Positions 33,856-44,511 of a stretch of 64,000 nt of DNA are shown in pieces; within the stretch, counting starts at the first letter, position 1; each line of letters starts with the position of its first letter. The position numbers and the translations under genes are program-made. The DNA comes from UBA7672 sp038326205 (GTDB lineage Bacteria > Pseudomonadota > Alphaproteobacteria > Caulobacterales > Hyphomonadaceae), in the NCBI GenBank assembly GCA_038326205.1, contig JBBQJV010000009.1, positions 1 through 64,000 of the forward strand, written 5' to 3'. Under the pieces are notes generated by a model, which saw only the letters and a program-made list of their open reading frames with translations, did not search any database and was not told the DNA's origin.

Positions 33856-35715
33856 CTACTGGCACGCGAGGCATTCCTCGTAATCGGTCTTCTCTTCCTT
33901 AGCAAAGGTTACCACGCGCTCCTTCTCGGAGCCCGCGAATCCCGCCCGCTGGATCGATTTGGACCGGCAGTAGTAGAGAGACTTCAGGCCCTTCTCCCAT
34001 GCCGTCCAGTGCAGCATGTGCAGGTCCCACTTATCGACGTCAGCCGCGAGGAACAGGTTCAGCGATTGGCCCTGACAGATATACGGGGTTCGGTCCGCCG
34101 CCAGTTCGATGACCCAGCGCTGGTCGATCTCGAAGGCGGTGCGGAACACGAGCTTCTCCTGCTCGCCCAGACAGTCGAGGTGCTGGACGGAACCTTCGTG
34201 TTCGAGGATGGACGCCCAGATGCCCGGCGTGTTGTTACCGGTTTTCTCTAGAACTTCTTCCAGGAAGGGGTTCTTGACCGAGAACGAGCCCGAGAGCGTC
34301 TTGTGCGTATAGATGTTGGCCGGGATCGGCTCGATGCCGGCCGAGGTTCCACCGCAGATGATCGAGATCGACGCCGTCGGCGCGATCGCCAGCTTGTGGG
34401 AGAATCGCGCCATGACACCGCAATCGGCCGCATCCGGACACGCGCCGCGCTCTTTCGCCAGCTTCACCGAAGCCGCATCCGCGCCACGGCGCAAGTGCTT
34501 GAACATCACATTGTTCCAGGCCTTCGCCGTAGCCGATTCCATGGCCACGTTCTGCGACTGCAGGAACGAGTGGAACCCCATCAGGCCAAGGCCCACCGAG
34601 CGTTCACGCTGGGCCGAATAAACCGCGCGGGCCATTTCCTTCGGCGCACGCTTGATGAAGTCTTCCAGCACGTTGTCGAGGAAGCGGAACACGTCTTCGA
34701 GGAAATTCTCCTCGCTCTTCCACTCAAGGAACTTCTCGGCGTTGACCGACGACAGGCAGCAGACTGCCGTGCGGTCCTGCCCCAGATGATCGAGGCCGGT
34801 GTGCAGCATGATCTCGGAGCACAGGTTCGACTGGCGCACCTTGAAACCTAACTGGCGCTGGTGCGCCGGCATGGAGTTATTCACGGTGTCGGTGAACAGC
34901 AGGTAGGGCTCGCCCGTCGCCATGCGCAGTTCGAGGATCTTCTGCCAGAGCTTGCGGGCGGAAATCTCCTTCATCACCACATTGCTCTTGGGCGACTTCA
35001 GCTGGAACGGCGCATCAAGGCGGACCGCTTCCATGAACTCGTCGGTGATGTTGATGCCGTGATGGAGGTTCAGCGACTTGCGGTTGAAGTCACCGGCAGC
35101 CTTCCGGATTTCAAGAAACTCCTCGATTTCCGGGTGGAACACGTCGAGATAGCAGGCCGCCGAGCCACGGCGCAGCGAGCCCTGCGAAATCGCCAGCGTC
35201 AGCGAATCCATGACGCGGATGAAGGGGATGATGCCCGAGGTTTGCCCGTTCTGGCCGACCTTTTCCCCGATCGAACGGACTTCGCCCCAGTAAGTGCCGA
35301 TGCCGCCGCCGTTGGAGGCCAGCCAAACATTCTCGTTCCAGGTCTCAACGATGCCATCGAGAGAATCGGAGACACCATTCAGGAAGCACGAGATCGGCAG
35401 GCCGCGATCCGCCCCGCCGTTCGAGAGGACCGGGGTCGCCGGCATGAACCAGAGTTTTGAAATGTAGTCGTAAATCCGTTGCGCATGCCCGGCATCATCC
35501 GAGTAGGCGAAAGCGACTCGGGCAAACATGTCCTGGTACGACTCGCCGGGAAGAACATAACGGTCGTCGAGCGTCTTCTTGCCGAAATCGGTCAGCAGGG
35601 CATCCCGCGAGGGATCCGTCCGGACGCCTTCAACGATCCGGAGGTTGGACTGCGCCATGGGTTTGCCACGGCGAGTGGCGGTGGTTTTTTCGGTGGTGAC
35701 GGCTTCTGCGGACAT
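33856..35715 (-). CDS. nrdA: Class I ribonucleotide reductase large subunit NrdA
   Basis: Protein of 619 residues from ATG 35715 (ATG 35658 possible). It reduces ribonucleoside diphosphates with the radical supplied by NrdB. Motifs in order: GLPISCFLNGVSD (first redox Cys), NLCSEIML (Asn-Cys-Glu active site), AVCCLSSVN (second redox Cys), the paired radical-relay tyrosines in LKSLYYCRSKS and the C-terminal ECLACQ, which exchanges disulfide with thioredoxin. The N-terminus starts directly with the reductase fold; the ATP-cone activity site of E. coli NrdA is absent, which explains the shorter length. Preceded by an NrdR-box-like palindrome. Confidence 0.95.
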   Translation of the reverse strand: MSAEAVTTEKTTATRRGKPMAQSNLRIVEGVRTDPSRDALLTDFGKKTLDDRYVLPGESYQDMFARVAFAYSDDAGHAQRIYDYISKLWFMPATPVLSNGGADRGLPISCFLNGVSDSLDGIVETWNENVWLASNGGGIGTYWGEVRSIGEKVGQNGQTSGIIPFIRVMDSLTLAISQGSLRRGSAACYLDVFHPEIEEFLEIRKAAGDFNRKSLNLHHGINITDEFMEAVRLDAPFQLKSPKSNVVMKEISARKLWQKILELRMATGEPYLLFTDTVNNSMPAHQRQLGFKVRQSNLCSEIMLHTGLDHLGQDRTAVCCLSSVNAEKFLEWKSEENFLEDVFRFLDNVLEDFIKRAPKEMARAVYSAQRERSVGLGLMGFHSFLQSQNVAMESATAKAWNNVMFKHLRRGADAASVKLAKERGACPDAADCGVMARFSHKLAIAPTASISIICGGTSAGIEPIPANIYTHKTLSGSFSVKNPFLEEVLEKTGNNTPGIWASILEHEGSVQHLDCLGEQEKLVFRTAFEIDQRWVIELAADRTPYICQGQSLNLFLAADVDKWDLHMLHWTAWEKGLKSLYYCRSKSIQRAGFAGSEKERVVTFAKEEKTDYEECLACQ

Positions 35716-35800
35716 CGAAAACTCTCTGAAGAGGCCAAAATTCGTTGATTCCGGCCAGAACCGGCAAAACCCAATGGATTGGGATCGTGCGCCAGCCCCG

Positions 35801-35816
35801 ACGCTACATATAGTGT
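35801..35816 (-). promoter_or_regulatory. NrdR-box-like site upstream of nrdA
   Basis: The palindromic acgctacatatagtgt (reverse strand acactatatgtagcgt) matches the NrdR consensus ACACWATATAKWGTGT closely. It lies 86 bases before the chosen nrdA start. A clear second box at 31-32 bases was not found, so the partner site is either degenerate or missing. Confidence 0.75.
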
Positions 35817-36056
35817 CGCTCACTCCCTAATGGACCGTCAACACGCCCGACGGGGGAATCTTTTCGCTTATCCACCAGAGAGAAAATGGGGGATTCAATT
35901 CCCGTTAACCATTGCTATTGGATACGCCCGCCAGCCCGAGTCGAGGGCCAATCTCCTACCCCTTGAATCCATGGAAAATGGCGCGAGACCGCCAGCACCC
36001 ATCCGTCCGCTTCGCGACCAGCCCCCACCGTCTCGTCGCGAGGGCGCGACGATCCA

Positions 36057-36130
36057 CCTCCCCCGGCCTCGCCGAGGGAGGACTTCCCCGTGAGGTCTGT
36101 GGCCCTTCCCCAGTCGAAGACTGGGGAGGG
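36057..36130. repeat. Paired stem-loop intergenic repeat
   Basis: In the 768-base gap between nrdA and the next gene. The first hairpin has arms cctccc (36057-36062) and gggagg (36076-36081). The second has a 12-bp stem, ccttccccagtc / gactggggaggg (one wobble), around gaa, at 36104-36130. The downstream context ggcaggcgcgtagcggctgac resembles dispersed 'ggggaggtggc...' repeats I recall from alphaproteobacterial genomes. The rest of the gap (36171-36483) shows no gene; only antisense frames of poor composition. Confidence 0.55.
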
Positions 36131-36483
36131 TGGCAGGCGCGTAGCGGCTGACGGAAGGGGCTGGCCGCAAAGCAGACGGACTAACTTCCAAAGCTGACCG
36201 GATCAGTTCGCATCACAACGCGAAACAGCATCGCGATCGACGCATCAACGCGAAGCAATTCGATGTCGCGATCATCGCTCCATTCTCTAGACGCGTACCC
36301 GCGCACGCATCGGCAAAGACTGCCGACACCACTGCAGAAAATGCCGATCGTCGCGCGCAACAACGTTGATGATGCAACGCTCCATCGGGCTTGAGAAAGG
36401 GCATCGCGCGCGCAGCGCCCTGATTCATCAGCGCGAAACTGTCTTTTACCGTTCGTGAACTCGCGCGCTGCATTTTAGTAACC

Positions 36484-37395
36484 ATGGAACAGCGCGATTA
36501 TACATGGTCGTCGATCTTCGCATGGGGCCTCACCCTGTCGGGCGCAACGCTCGCCACGGGCGGCGTCATCGGCATGTTCTGGCCGCACCTCAATATCGGC
36601 TGGATGTGCGTCGCCGCCTTCGCCGGCATGATGGCTTTCGGCATCGGCCTGGTGAACTGCGCCGCGTCCGGCGCCATGCACGCGATCAAGCATCGCAAGC
36701 TAGATGGCGGCCGTGTCGACTGGGCCGTTCTGCTGCCAGCGCTCGCCTGCTGCGTCGGCTTTGCTTTCGCCACCAATATCGGCGTGCACATGGGCTGGGA
36801 AATCGTGAAGATCAATGCGCCCGCCGGCGCCAATCTTCCGCCCGCCGCCACGATCGATCTCGTGTTTTACATCTTCGCCTTCGCCAAGCCAGCGATGGCT
36901 TGGATCGTTGAAGGCCGCAAGGCGATGGACGTCGAGACGATGAGCGCGCGCCAGGCCCAGCGCCGCAAGGAAGCGTCTGAAATCGCCGCCGCCGAGGTTG
37001 CTCTCGAATCAGCGCGCGCCGGAACGGCCCGCTCTGAAATTGCAGAGGCCACGCTCGTCGAGGCCACAGCGGCCGATGAAAAGCCGCGTTCGCGCCGCAA
37101 GCCCAAGTCAGACGAAGAGCTCCGCGAGATCGCCCGCAAGGCTGTCGCCCGCCGCGCCGCCGCCTTCCGCGACCTGCGAATGGCATCGCACGTTCAGGCT
37201 GTCGAACTTCCCCGCGCCGAACAGCCGCTCACGCCGCTACAGATCGCGCAGGCCGCCGACCGCCTGCTCAAGCTGGGCGAGAAGCCCACGCTCCCCCGCG
37301 TCGCCGAAGTGATGGGCGTCAGCCGCGAGCGCATCGAGCAGGCCTGGCCGAAGGGCGTGCCGCTCGATGGCACGGGCGAACTGCGGGTCGCGTAG
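36484..37395 (+). CDS. Four-span membrane protein with charged, HTH-like C-terminal region
   Basis: Protein of 303 residues. Hydrophobic spans lie at about 10-30, 38-62, 78-98 and 122-142 (SIFAWGLTLSGATLATGGVI, VLLPALACCVGFAFATNIGV). A long Ala/Glu/Arg-rich, probably coiled helix follows (SARQAQRRKEASEIAAAEVA). The last 60 residues (PLTPLQIAQAADRLLKLGEK, PTLPRVAEVMGVSRERIEQA) look like a DNA-binding helix-turn-helix of the type found in replication or partition proteins. I do not recognise the family. It stands alone with about 90 bases to the next gene. Confidence 0.6.
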   Translation: MEQRDYTWSSIFAWGLTLSGATLATGGVIGMFWPHLNIGWMCVAAFAGMMAFGIGLVNCAASGAMHAIKHRKLDGGRVDWAVLLPALACCVGFAFATNIGVHMGWEIVKINAPAGANLPPAATIDLVFYIFAFAKPAMAWIVEGRKAMDVETMSARQAQRRKEASEIAAAEVALESARAGTARSEIAEATLVEATAADEKPRSRRKPKSDEELREIARKAVARRAAAFRDLRMASHVQAVELPRAEQPLTPLQIAQAADRLLKLGEKPTLPRVAEVMGVSRERIEQAWPKGVPLDGTGELRVA

Positions 37396-37489
37396 TCCCT
37401 GCATCAATCGGCGCGCGCACGCGTGTGTTGACCTCGCCGCTCAAGTCCACAAGGTACGTTGAGATTTAAACGAACCGGGTGAGACGCAG

Positions 37490-38278
37490 ATGAAGTGGCA
37501 TGACTCTAGATCGGTAACGCGCATCGCAAAACGTGTGATGCTGACCACCGCAGCTGTATGCCTCGTGGCCTGCACGACGATGACGCAAGCGCCTGCGCCG
37601 ATCTCGACAGCAACCGCGATGGCCGATCCGCGTCGCCCCGCAGAAGATGTCGCGCTGGACGAACAGCGCCAAGGCGCGGCTGTGCTCGACATCTCGGGCA
37701 TACAGCCCGGCTGGAAAGTCGCCGACATCATGCAGGGCGCCGGATACTTCACGCGCCTCTTCGTCGCGAAAGTCGGCGCGACCGGGAAGGTCTACGCGTG
37801 GAGCCCCGACGCTTTCATGAAGGCGAAGCCCGCGCTCTACGACGACTCGCTCAACATCCTGCAGCGCGCCTACCCGACACAGATCATGACGCTGCGATCA
37901 TCGTTCGACGATCTCGCCTTCCCCGAAAAGCTCGATCTCATCTTCACTTCACAGAACTATCACGACCTGCACATGAACAAATTCCCGACCGGACTTGCTG
38001 AAGAGATGAACACGAAGGTCTTCGACGCACTGAAGCCCGGCGGCATCTATCTGGTCGTCGACCACGTCGCGAACCCCGACACCGCGGACGCGCCTAACGT
38101 TGTTCACCGCATCGACCCGGCGGTCCTGCGCAGCGAGATCGAAGCTGCAGGCTTCAAGTTCGACGGCGAAAGCCCTGCCCTGCGCGAGCCCGCCGACGAT
38201 CACACGTTGATGGTCATGAACCCGGCGATCCGCGGCAAGACCGACCAGATCATCTACAAGTTCAAAAAGCCGGGGTGA
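37490..38278 (+). CDS. Exported class I SAM-methyltransferase-like lipoprotein
   Basis: Protein of 262 residues. The N-terminus has a signal with lipobox LVAC (Cys28): ITRIAKRVMLTT-type basic/hydrophobic run, then VCLVACTTMTQAP. The rest has a methyltransferase Rossmann core: motif I region GWKVADIMQGAGYFTRLFVA (a degenerate D-x-G-x-G), VYAWSPDAFM, LDLIFTSQNYHDLHMNKFPT (motif IV region) and ALKPGGIYLVVDHVANP. The fold fits class I methyltransferases, but export would place it where S-adenosylmethionine is not known to be available. Real activity uncertain. Confidence 0.75.
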   Translation: MKWHDSRSVTRIAKRVMLTTAAVCLVACTTMTQAPAPISTATAMADPRRPAEDVALDEQRQGAAVLDISGIQPGWKVADIMQGAGYFTRLFVAKVGATGKVYAWSPDAFMKAKPALYDDSLNILQRAYPTQIMTLRSSFDDLAFPEKLDLIFTSQNYHDLHMNKFPTGLAEEMNTKVFDALKPGGIYLVVDHVANPDTADAPNVVHRIDPAVLRSEIEAAGFKFDGESPALREPADDHTLMVMNPAIRGKTDQIIYKFKKPG

Positions 38279-38302
38279 GAGGGCGCTGACCCGTCACCGC
38301 TC

Positions 38303-38322
38303 GTCCCGACGAACGTCGGGAC
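38303..38322. repeat. Short palindromic repeat, copy 1
   Basis: Perfect 9-bp arms gtcccgacg / cgtcgggac around aa, followed by ccac. It resembles REP-like elements found between alphaproteobacterial genes. Copy 2 is 73 bases downstream in the same gap between two convergent genes; it may also act as a terminator for either. Confidence 0.65.
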
Positions 38323-38393
38323 CCACGGCGCCTGGTGAACCTTGTTCTGGCTTGCAGCTTCAAGTCCATTCACGTTGCACACTCGTTCCAGGA

Positions 38394-38411
38394 TCCCGAC
38401 GTTCGTCGGGA
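38394..38411. repeat. Short palindromic repeat, copy 2
   Basis: Arms tcccgacg / cgtcggga around tt, the same palindrome as copy 1 with the loop complement (tt for aa), meaning inverse orientation. The two copies together could form a larger cruciform in the intergenic region. Confidence 0.65.
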
Positions 38412-38450
38412 GGAGCAGGCAAAGACCCTGCCCTCCAGAACGATGGGTAA

Positions 38451-40115
<1,665 letters not shown>

Positions 40116-40206
40116 GGGGAGGTCCTTTGGGGGAGCGTGCGGCAGGTAGATGACAAGTCGCGATGATTAGATCAAGGCTGTAGGCTAGGGCGATCAAGGA
40201 ACTGCC

Positions 40207-40959
40207 ATGAAACATGCCGCTGCCGGGCTTTTCGCGCTGCTACCTGCGCTGGGCCTTTTCGGCTGCGCGCCAAAATCAGGCCCGCAAGCGACAGATGCGG
40301 CAGGTAAACCATCCGCCTGCACCGGACTACTCACCCCGATCGCCGGCGTCTGTGCGACGGGCGCCGGCGTCTTCAGCCATGAAAGCCCGAGAGACCAGCT
40401 CTTCAACGACAAGTGCGTCTGGACGGAACAGGAGGTCCTGCGATCACCCGCCGAGGTTCTGCTGTTGCGGGCGCAGGACTGCAGCGGCATGGGCACGGGT
40501 GCCTACAAGATTTCCTACAGCTTCCCGAACCCCACCGAGCTCACCGCCACGATGGACATGTCGCCGGACCAGCCAGCCGTCTATGTCATCGCCCGCGTGT
40601 TCGACATCCCGGAAGGCAAGACCGCCGAGGATGTTGCGATGACAAAGCTGGCCGAAGCGCCAGAGGCCGAACGCGCTCGCTGCAAGACGCGGCCTGATGC
40701 GATGGGCGCCACCTTCCAGCTCGCCCCGGACGACACGTTCATGGACGAGCTTCAGAAGGATCAGGACGGTCCGATCTCGGCCTGCGGTCCGTTCGGCTAC
40801 ACCGAGGACGCGCAGGTCTGGTGGGAGGCGCACGGACCGCACGCCATCTTCCACATGACCGGACAGGACACGCCGAGCTGGGATCCGACGCAGTTCGTTT
40901 TCTACAAGCAGGATTCAACCGGCGCGTGGCTCAAGGAAGCCGGGGCTCAGGGACACTAG
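40207..40959 (+). CDS. Lipoprotein of a locally duplicated unknown family (copy A)
   Basis: Protein of 250 residues with lipoprotein signal MKHAAAGLFALLPALGLFGC. The mature domain has a Cys-rich, beta-type pattern: CVWTEQEV, LLRAQDCSGMG, GATFQLAP, SACGPFGYTEDAQVWWEAHG, AIFHMTGQDTPSWDPTQFVF. It is clearly related to the protein at 44512-45291, sharing RAQDCS, TFQLAP, (F/W)WEA, FHM.GQD and WDP..F.FY. No function is known; envelope location is inferred. It is divergent from ettA. Confidence 0.75.
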   Translation: MKHAAAGLFALLPALGLFGCAPKSGPQATDAAGKPSACTGLLTPIAGVCATGAGVFSHESPRDQLFNDKCVWTEQEVLRSPAEVLLLRAQDCSGMGTGAYKISYSFPNPTELTATMDMSPDQPAVYVIARVFDIPEGKTAEDVAMTKLAEAPEAERARCKTRPDAMGATFQLAPDDTFMDELQKDQDGPISACGPFGYTEDAQVWWEAHGPHAIFHMTGQDTPSWDPTQFVFYKQDSTGAWLKEAGAQGH

Positions 40960-41211
40960 AGTATCCGGATCGGCTGAGGTGAAATCGCCTACGGCGATCG
41001 ACCAAAGTCGTGAATCCGACTCGTAGCAATGAATCTAGAGCAGATGCTGCAGCGCTGCTGCTTCCACCAAGGCTGATCGTGCTCCAGACGCCCGCGTCTC
41101 TTCGCAGTTGCGGCATTCTCCTGCGGCGACAAGCGGCTGGTCAAGCTGCTTCCGATATGGAAACTAGACCGTATCGAGAGGAGCCGGACACCGGCACTCC
41201 GGGAGGGAAAT

Positions 41212-42822
41212 ATGACTGACACAGTTGCTGCGCCGCTCGGGGCGCATCGTACGAAGCCGTATGCCTGGCTCGTCCTGGGCCTGCTCTGCTTCATCTACAT
41301 ATTCAACTTCCTCGACCGGCAGCTGATGTCGATCCTGATCGAGTCGATCAAGAAGGACACCGGCTTCACCGACAGTCAGATGGGCATGATGACGGGGTTC
41401 TACTTCGCCCTGTTCTACACCGTGTTTGGCGTCATCGTCGGCGCGATCGCTGACCGGACCAGCCGGAAATACATTCTCGGCGCAGGCGCGATCCTCTGGA
41501 GTATCTTCACGGCGCTCTGCGGCGTGGCGCACACCTATCCACAGATGCTGGCCGCGCGTGTTGGCGTCGGCGTCGGTGAGGCAGCGGGCGCACCGCCCTC
41601 CTACTCGATCATTTCGGACTACTTCCCCCCCGAGAAGCGCGGTCTTGCACTGGCGCTGTTCTCGCTCGGCGTGCCGTTCGGACAGGCGCTGGGGGCAGCC
41701 TTCGGCGCGCAAATGGATGCGACGATCGGCTGGCGCAACGCCTTCATCAGCATCGGGGCGGCAGGCGTCGTCGCCGCAGTGCTGATGATGATCTTCGTGC
41801 GCGAGCCCAAGCGTGGCGCGATGGACGCCAACGCCAATGTCTCCCAGGCGCAGGCCGAGGCCAACGCCTCCGAAAAGGTCAGCTTCACCGCGACGATCTG
41901 GTCGTTCGTCAACCGCCCGATGCTACTGTGGGCAGCGCTCGCTTGCGGCCTGTGCTCGTTCGTCGGTTATTGCGCGCTCGGCTGGAACGCCTCGTTCCTG
42001 ATCCGCGTGAAGGGTATCACGCGCGAAGAACTGGCGATCTGGTATGCCGGCATGCTCGCGGTCTCGATGGGCCTCGGCACATGGTTCTCCGGCGCCATCG
42101 TCGACTGGCTCGCGAAGCGCTCGAAGGTCTGGTACGCTCTGGTGCCTGCCATCGCGTTCACGCTCGCGACGCCGTTCTGGTTTGCCTATGTCTGGGTCCC
42201 GGGTTGGGAAGCGTCTGTGGCGATGCTCGCCCTGCCGACCTTCTTCACCATCATGTATCTCGCCCCGGCGCTCGCGCTGGTGCAGAACTCGGTGAAGCCC
42301 TCGCAGCGGACCATGTCGGGCGCTATCCTGCTGATGGTGCTCAACATCATTGGTCTCGGCGGCGGTCCTACCATGGTGGGCTTCCTGTCCGACATCTTCC
42401 GCGATGAAGCTCTGGCAACGGGTCTGGACGCGACGGCGGCTGGCGCGCAAGGCCTGCATACGGCCTTCTACTGGGTCACGCCCTTCTACGCGGTAGCGGT
42501 CGGATTCCTTGTGCTGCAGGCAAGCGCCATCCAGCGCGAGATCAAGGCGGGCGGCGTAATCCGCGATGGCGGCTTCCGGCTTGGTCTGGTGCTGTCAGCG
42601 GTCGGTCTCGTCGGCCTCTACCTGCGCTATCAAGGCCTCGGTCTGCCCGCGATGTTCCTCAACCTCGACCGGCTTGGCCAGTTCGGAGCACAGGAACTCA
42701 CTGGCCAGATCGACACGGTGATGGACGTCTTCTTCTCCGTAGCCCTGTCCTTCTTCGCGGTTTGGGGGCTGTTTCTCGTCGCTACAGGGCTCTCCCGGCC
42801 ACGGGCATCCGCATCGGCCTGA
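41212..42822 (+). CDS. Spinster-like MFS transporter
   Basis: Protein of 536 residues with 12 or more spans, from ATG 41212 with GGAGGG upstream. The first helix IYIFNFLDRQLMSILIESIK carries the N-F-x-D-R pattern typical of spinster-like MFS carriers. Motif A is GAIADRTSRKYILG; VGVGEAAGAPPSYSIISDYF and PPEKRGLALALFSLGVPFGQ follow. The C-terminal 60 residues add two further hydrophobic stretches (FRLGLVLSAVGLVGLYLRYQ, VFFSVALSFFAVWGLFLVAT), more than usual. The substrate is unknown. Confidence 0.85.
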   Translation: MTDTVAAPLGAHRTKPYAWLVLGLLCFIYIFNFLDRQLMSILIESIKKDTGFTDSQMGMMTGFYFALFYTVFGVIVGAIADRTSRKYILGAGAILWSIFTALCGVAHTYPQMLAARVGVGVGEAAGAPPSYSIISDYFPPEKRGLALALFSLGVPFGQALGAAFGAQMDATIGWRNAFISIGAAGVVAAVLMMIFVREPKRGAMDANANVSQAQAEANASEKVSFTATIWSFVNRPMLLWAALACGLCSFVGYCALGWNASFLIRVKGITREELAIWYAGMLAVSMGLGTWFSGAIVDWLAKRSKVWYALVPAIAFTLATPFWFAYVWVPGWEASVAMLALPTFFTIMYLAPALALVQNSVKPSQRTMSGAILLMVLNIIGLGGGPTMVGFLSDIFRDEALATGLDATAAGAQGLHTAFYWVTPFYAVAVGFLVLQASAIQREIKAGGVIRDGGFRLGLVLSAVGLVGLYLRYQGLGLPAMFLNLDRLGQFGAQELTGQIDTVMDVFFSVALSFFAVWGLFLVATGLSRPRASASA

Positions 42823-42949
42823 GGACGAACTATTTCGAGGCTGACGTAGAGGCCGGATGCCAGACACTTCTGGCGTTCGGCCTTTGCCGCATCTAGGTTC
42901 TCCACGTCACGCGATGGGCTGCCAAATGCGCACGCAACGAGGAGACACC

Positions 42950-44425
42950 ATGCTCAGGAACCTGTTCGGCGCCATCGCACTCGCCACCACGCTGGCCGCC
43001 TGCCAGCCTGAAGCACCAGCCGAGGTCGCAGCGCCCGCTGCCTCTACCGCGCCCGACTATTCCATCAAGCCCGACGAAAAAACAGCGCTCGACGCGTATG
43101 TTGCGAAGCCCGACCCCTCCTACAAGTGGGAGCTGATCGGCACATACCCGGGCGATGGCCAGACCACTTATGTTCTCAACATGACGTCGCAGACCTGGCG
43201 CACCTCCGCCGATGTTGACAAGCCCGTGTGGACGCACTGGATGACCATCGTGAAGCCCACCGAGGTGAAGCACGACAAGGCGCTGCTGTTCATCTGGCAA
43301 GGCGACAACACCGACCCTGCGCCCACGAAAGCGCAGGACCGCTCGATCCGCATCGCGAAGGAAACTGGCTCCGTCGTCGCCGAAGTCGGCATGGTGCCAA
43401 ACCAGCCGCTGCGCTTCACGGACTCGCCCGGGGTGCCGCGCGTCGAGGACGACATCATCGCCTACACGCGCGTGAAGCACTTCGCGACCAGGGATGATGA
43501 ATGGCTCGTCCGCCTCGCCATGGTGAAAGCCGGCGTCAAGGCGATGGACGCCACGCAGGAGTTCATGAAGTCGGACGCAGGCGGCAAGGTCGCGATCAAT
43601 CAGTTCGTTGTCGCCGGCGCATCCAAGCGCGGCTGGACGACATGGCTAGTGGGCGCAGTCGACGAGCGCGTCATCGGCATCATGCCGATGGTGATCGACG
43701 CCCTCAACTCCGAGGAGATCACCAAGCACCATTTCGAAGTGCTGGGCTTCTTCGCGCCGTCATTGGAGGACTATGTCAATCACGGCCTCTTCCCGCACAA
43801 GATCGGTACGCCGGAATACCAGGCCGTTCTGAAGATCGAGGACCCGTACAGCTATCGCCAGCGAGGCCGGCTCGCGATCCCGAAATTCATCGTCAACGCG
43901 TCCGGCGACCAGTACTTCCATCCGGACAATTCGCGATTCTACTACGAAGGTCTGCCGCAGGAAAAACGCCTGCGCTATGTCGAGAACGCGGCCCACAATC
44001 TCGCCGGGTCCGACGCCAATGACTCGATGCTGGCCTGGTACAATTCGGTGATCACCGGTGGCAAGCGGCCCGACTTCATCTGGAACAAAGTCGACGCCAA
44101 CGGCCTCACGCTGCGCCCTCTCGACAAACCGATCGAAGTGAAACTGTGGCAGGCCCACAATCCCAAGACGCGCGACTTCCGCGTCGAGTCGCTGGGCAAG
44201 GCCTATACGTCCACGGTGGTCGCGCCGGGAACCGAAGGAAACTACACGGTGAGTGTTCCCACGCCCGCCGAGGGCTTCACAGCCTTCTTTGTCGAGGTCT
44301 CCTTCGCCAGCGGCCTTCCTTCCGCCCCGTTCAAGTTCACCACGGAAGTCAGCATCGTGCCCGACACGCTGCCCTTCAAATGGGCCGATGCAGCTGCAAA
44401 GTACGCGAGCACAAAGCCAAAGTGA
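42950..44425 (+). CDS. PhoPQ-activated pathogenicity-related (PqaA-like) lipoprotein hydrolase
   Basis: Protein of 491 residues from ATG 42950 with GAGGAG upstream and lipobox LAAC. The PhoPQ_related domain fills the mature part: YKWELIGTYPGDGQTTYVLN, NMTSQTWRT, then nucleophile-elbow-like VAGASKRGWTTWLVGAVDER, VIDALNSEEITKHHFEVLGF, IPKFIVNASGDQYFHPDNSR (acid region) and VENAAHNLAGSDAND (His). This is an alpha/beta-hydrolase arrangement. The family was named from Salmonella PqaA; its substrate is unknown. It is flanked by the two paralogous lipoproteins and an MFS transporter. Confidence 0.87.
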   Translation: MLRNLFGAIALATTLAACQPEAPAEVAAPAASTAPDYSIKPDEKTALDAYVAKPDPSYKWELIGTYPGDGQTTYVLNMTSQTWRTSADVDKPVWTHWMTIVKPTEVKHDKALLFIWQGDNTDPAPTKAQDRSIRIAKETGSVVAEVGMVPNQPLRFTDSPGVPRVEDDIIAYTRVKHFATRDDEWLVRLAMVKAGVKAMDATQEFMKSDAGGKVAINQFVVAGASKRGWTTWLVGAVDERVIGIMPMVIDALNSEEITKHHFEVLGFFAPSLEDYVNHGLFPHKIGTPEYQAVLKIEDPYSYRQRGRLAIPKFIVNASGDQYFHPDNSRFYYEGLPQEKRLRYVENAAHNLAGSDANDSMLAWYNSVITGGKRPDFIWNKVDANGLTLRPLDKPIEVKLWQAHNPKTRDFRVESLGKAYTSTVVAPGTEGNYTVSVPTPAEGFTAFFVEVSFASGLPSAPFKFTTEVSIVPDTLPFKWADAAAKYASTKPK

Positions 44426-44511
44426 CACGCAGCCGCTTGCTTGAGCGCACCAGACCAAGGACGCTACACTAAGGCCGGTGTCACCGGATGCCGGTTCGCG
44501 GGATATAGTTC

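Noticed and set aside
35833..36056. Second NrdR box or gene upstream of the nrdA box.
   Set aside because: No close match at 31-32 bases on either side, and open frames here have no start signals or motifs.
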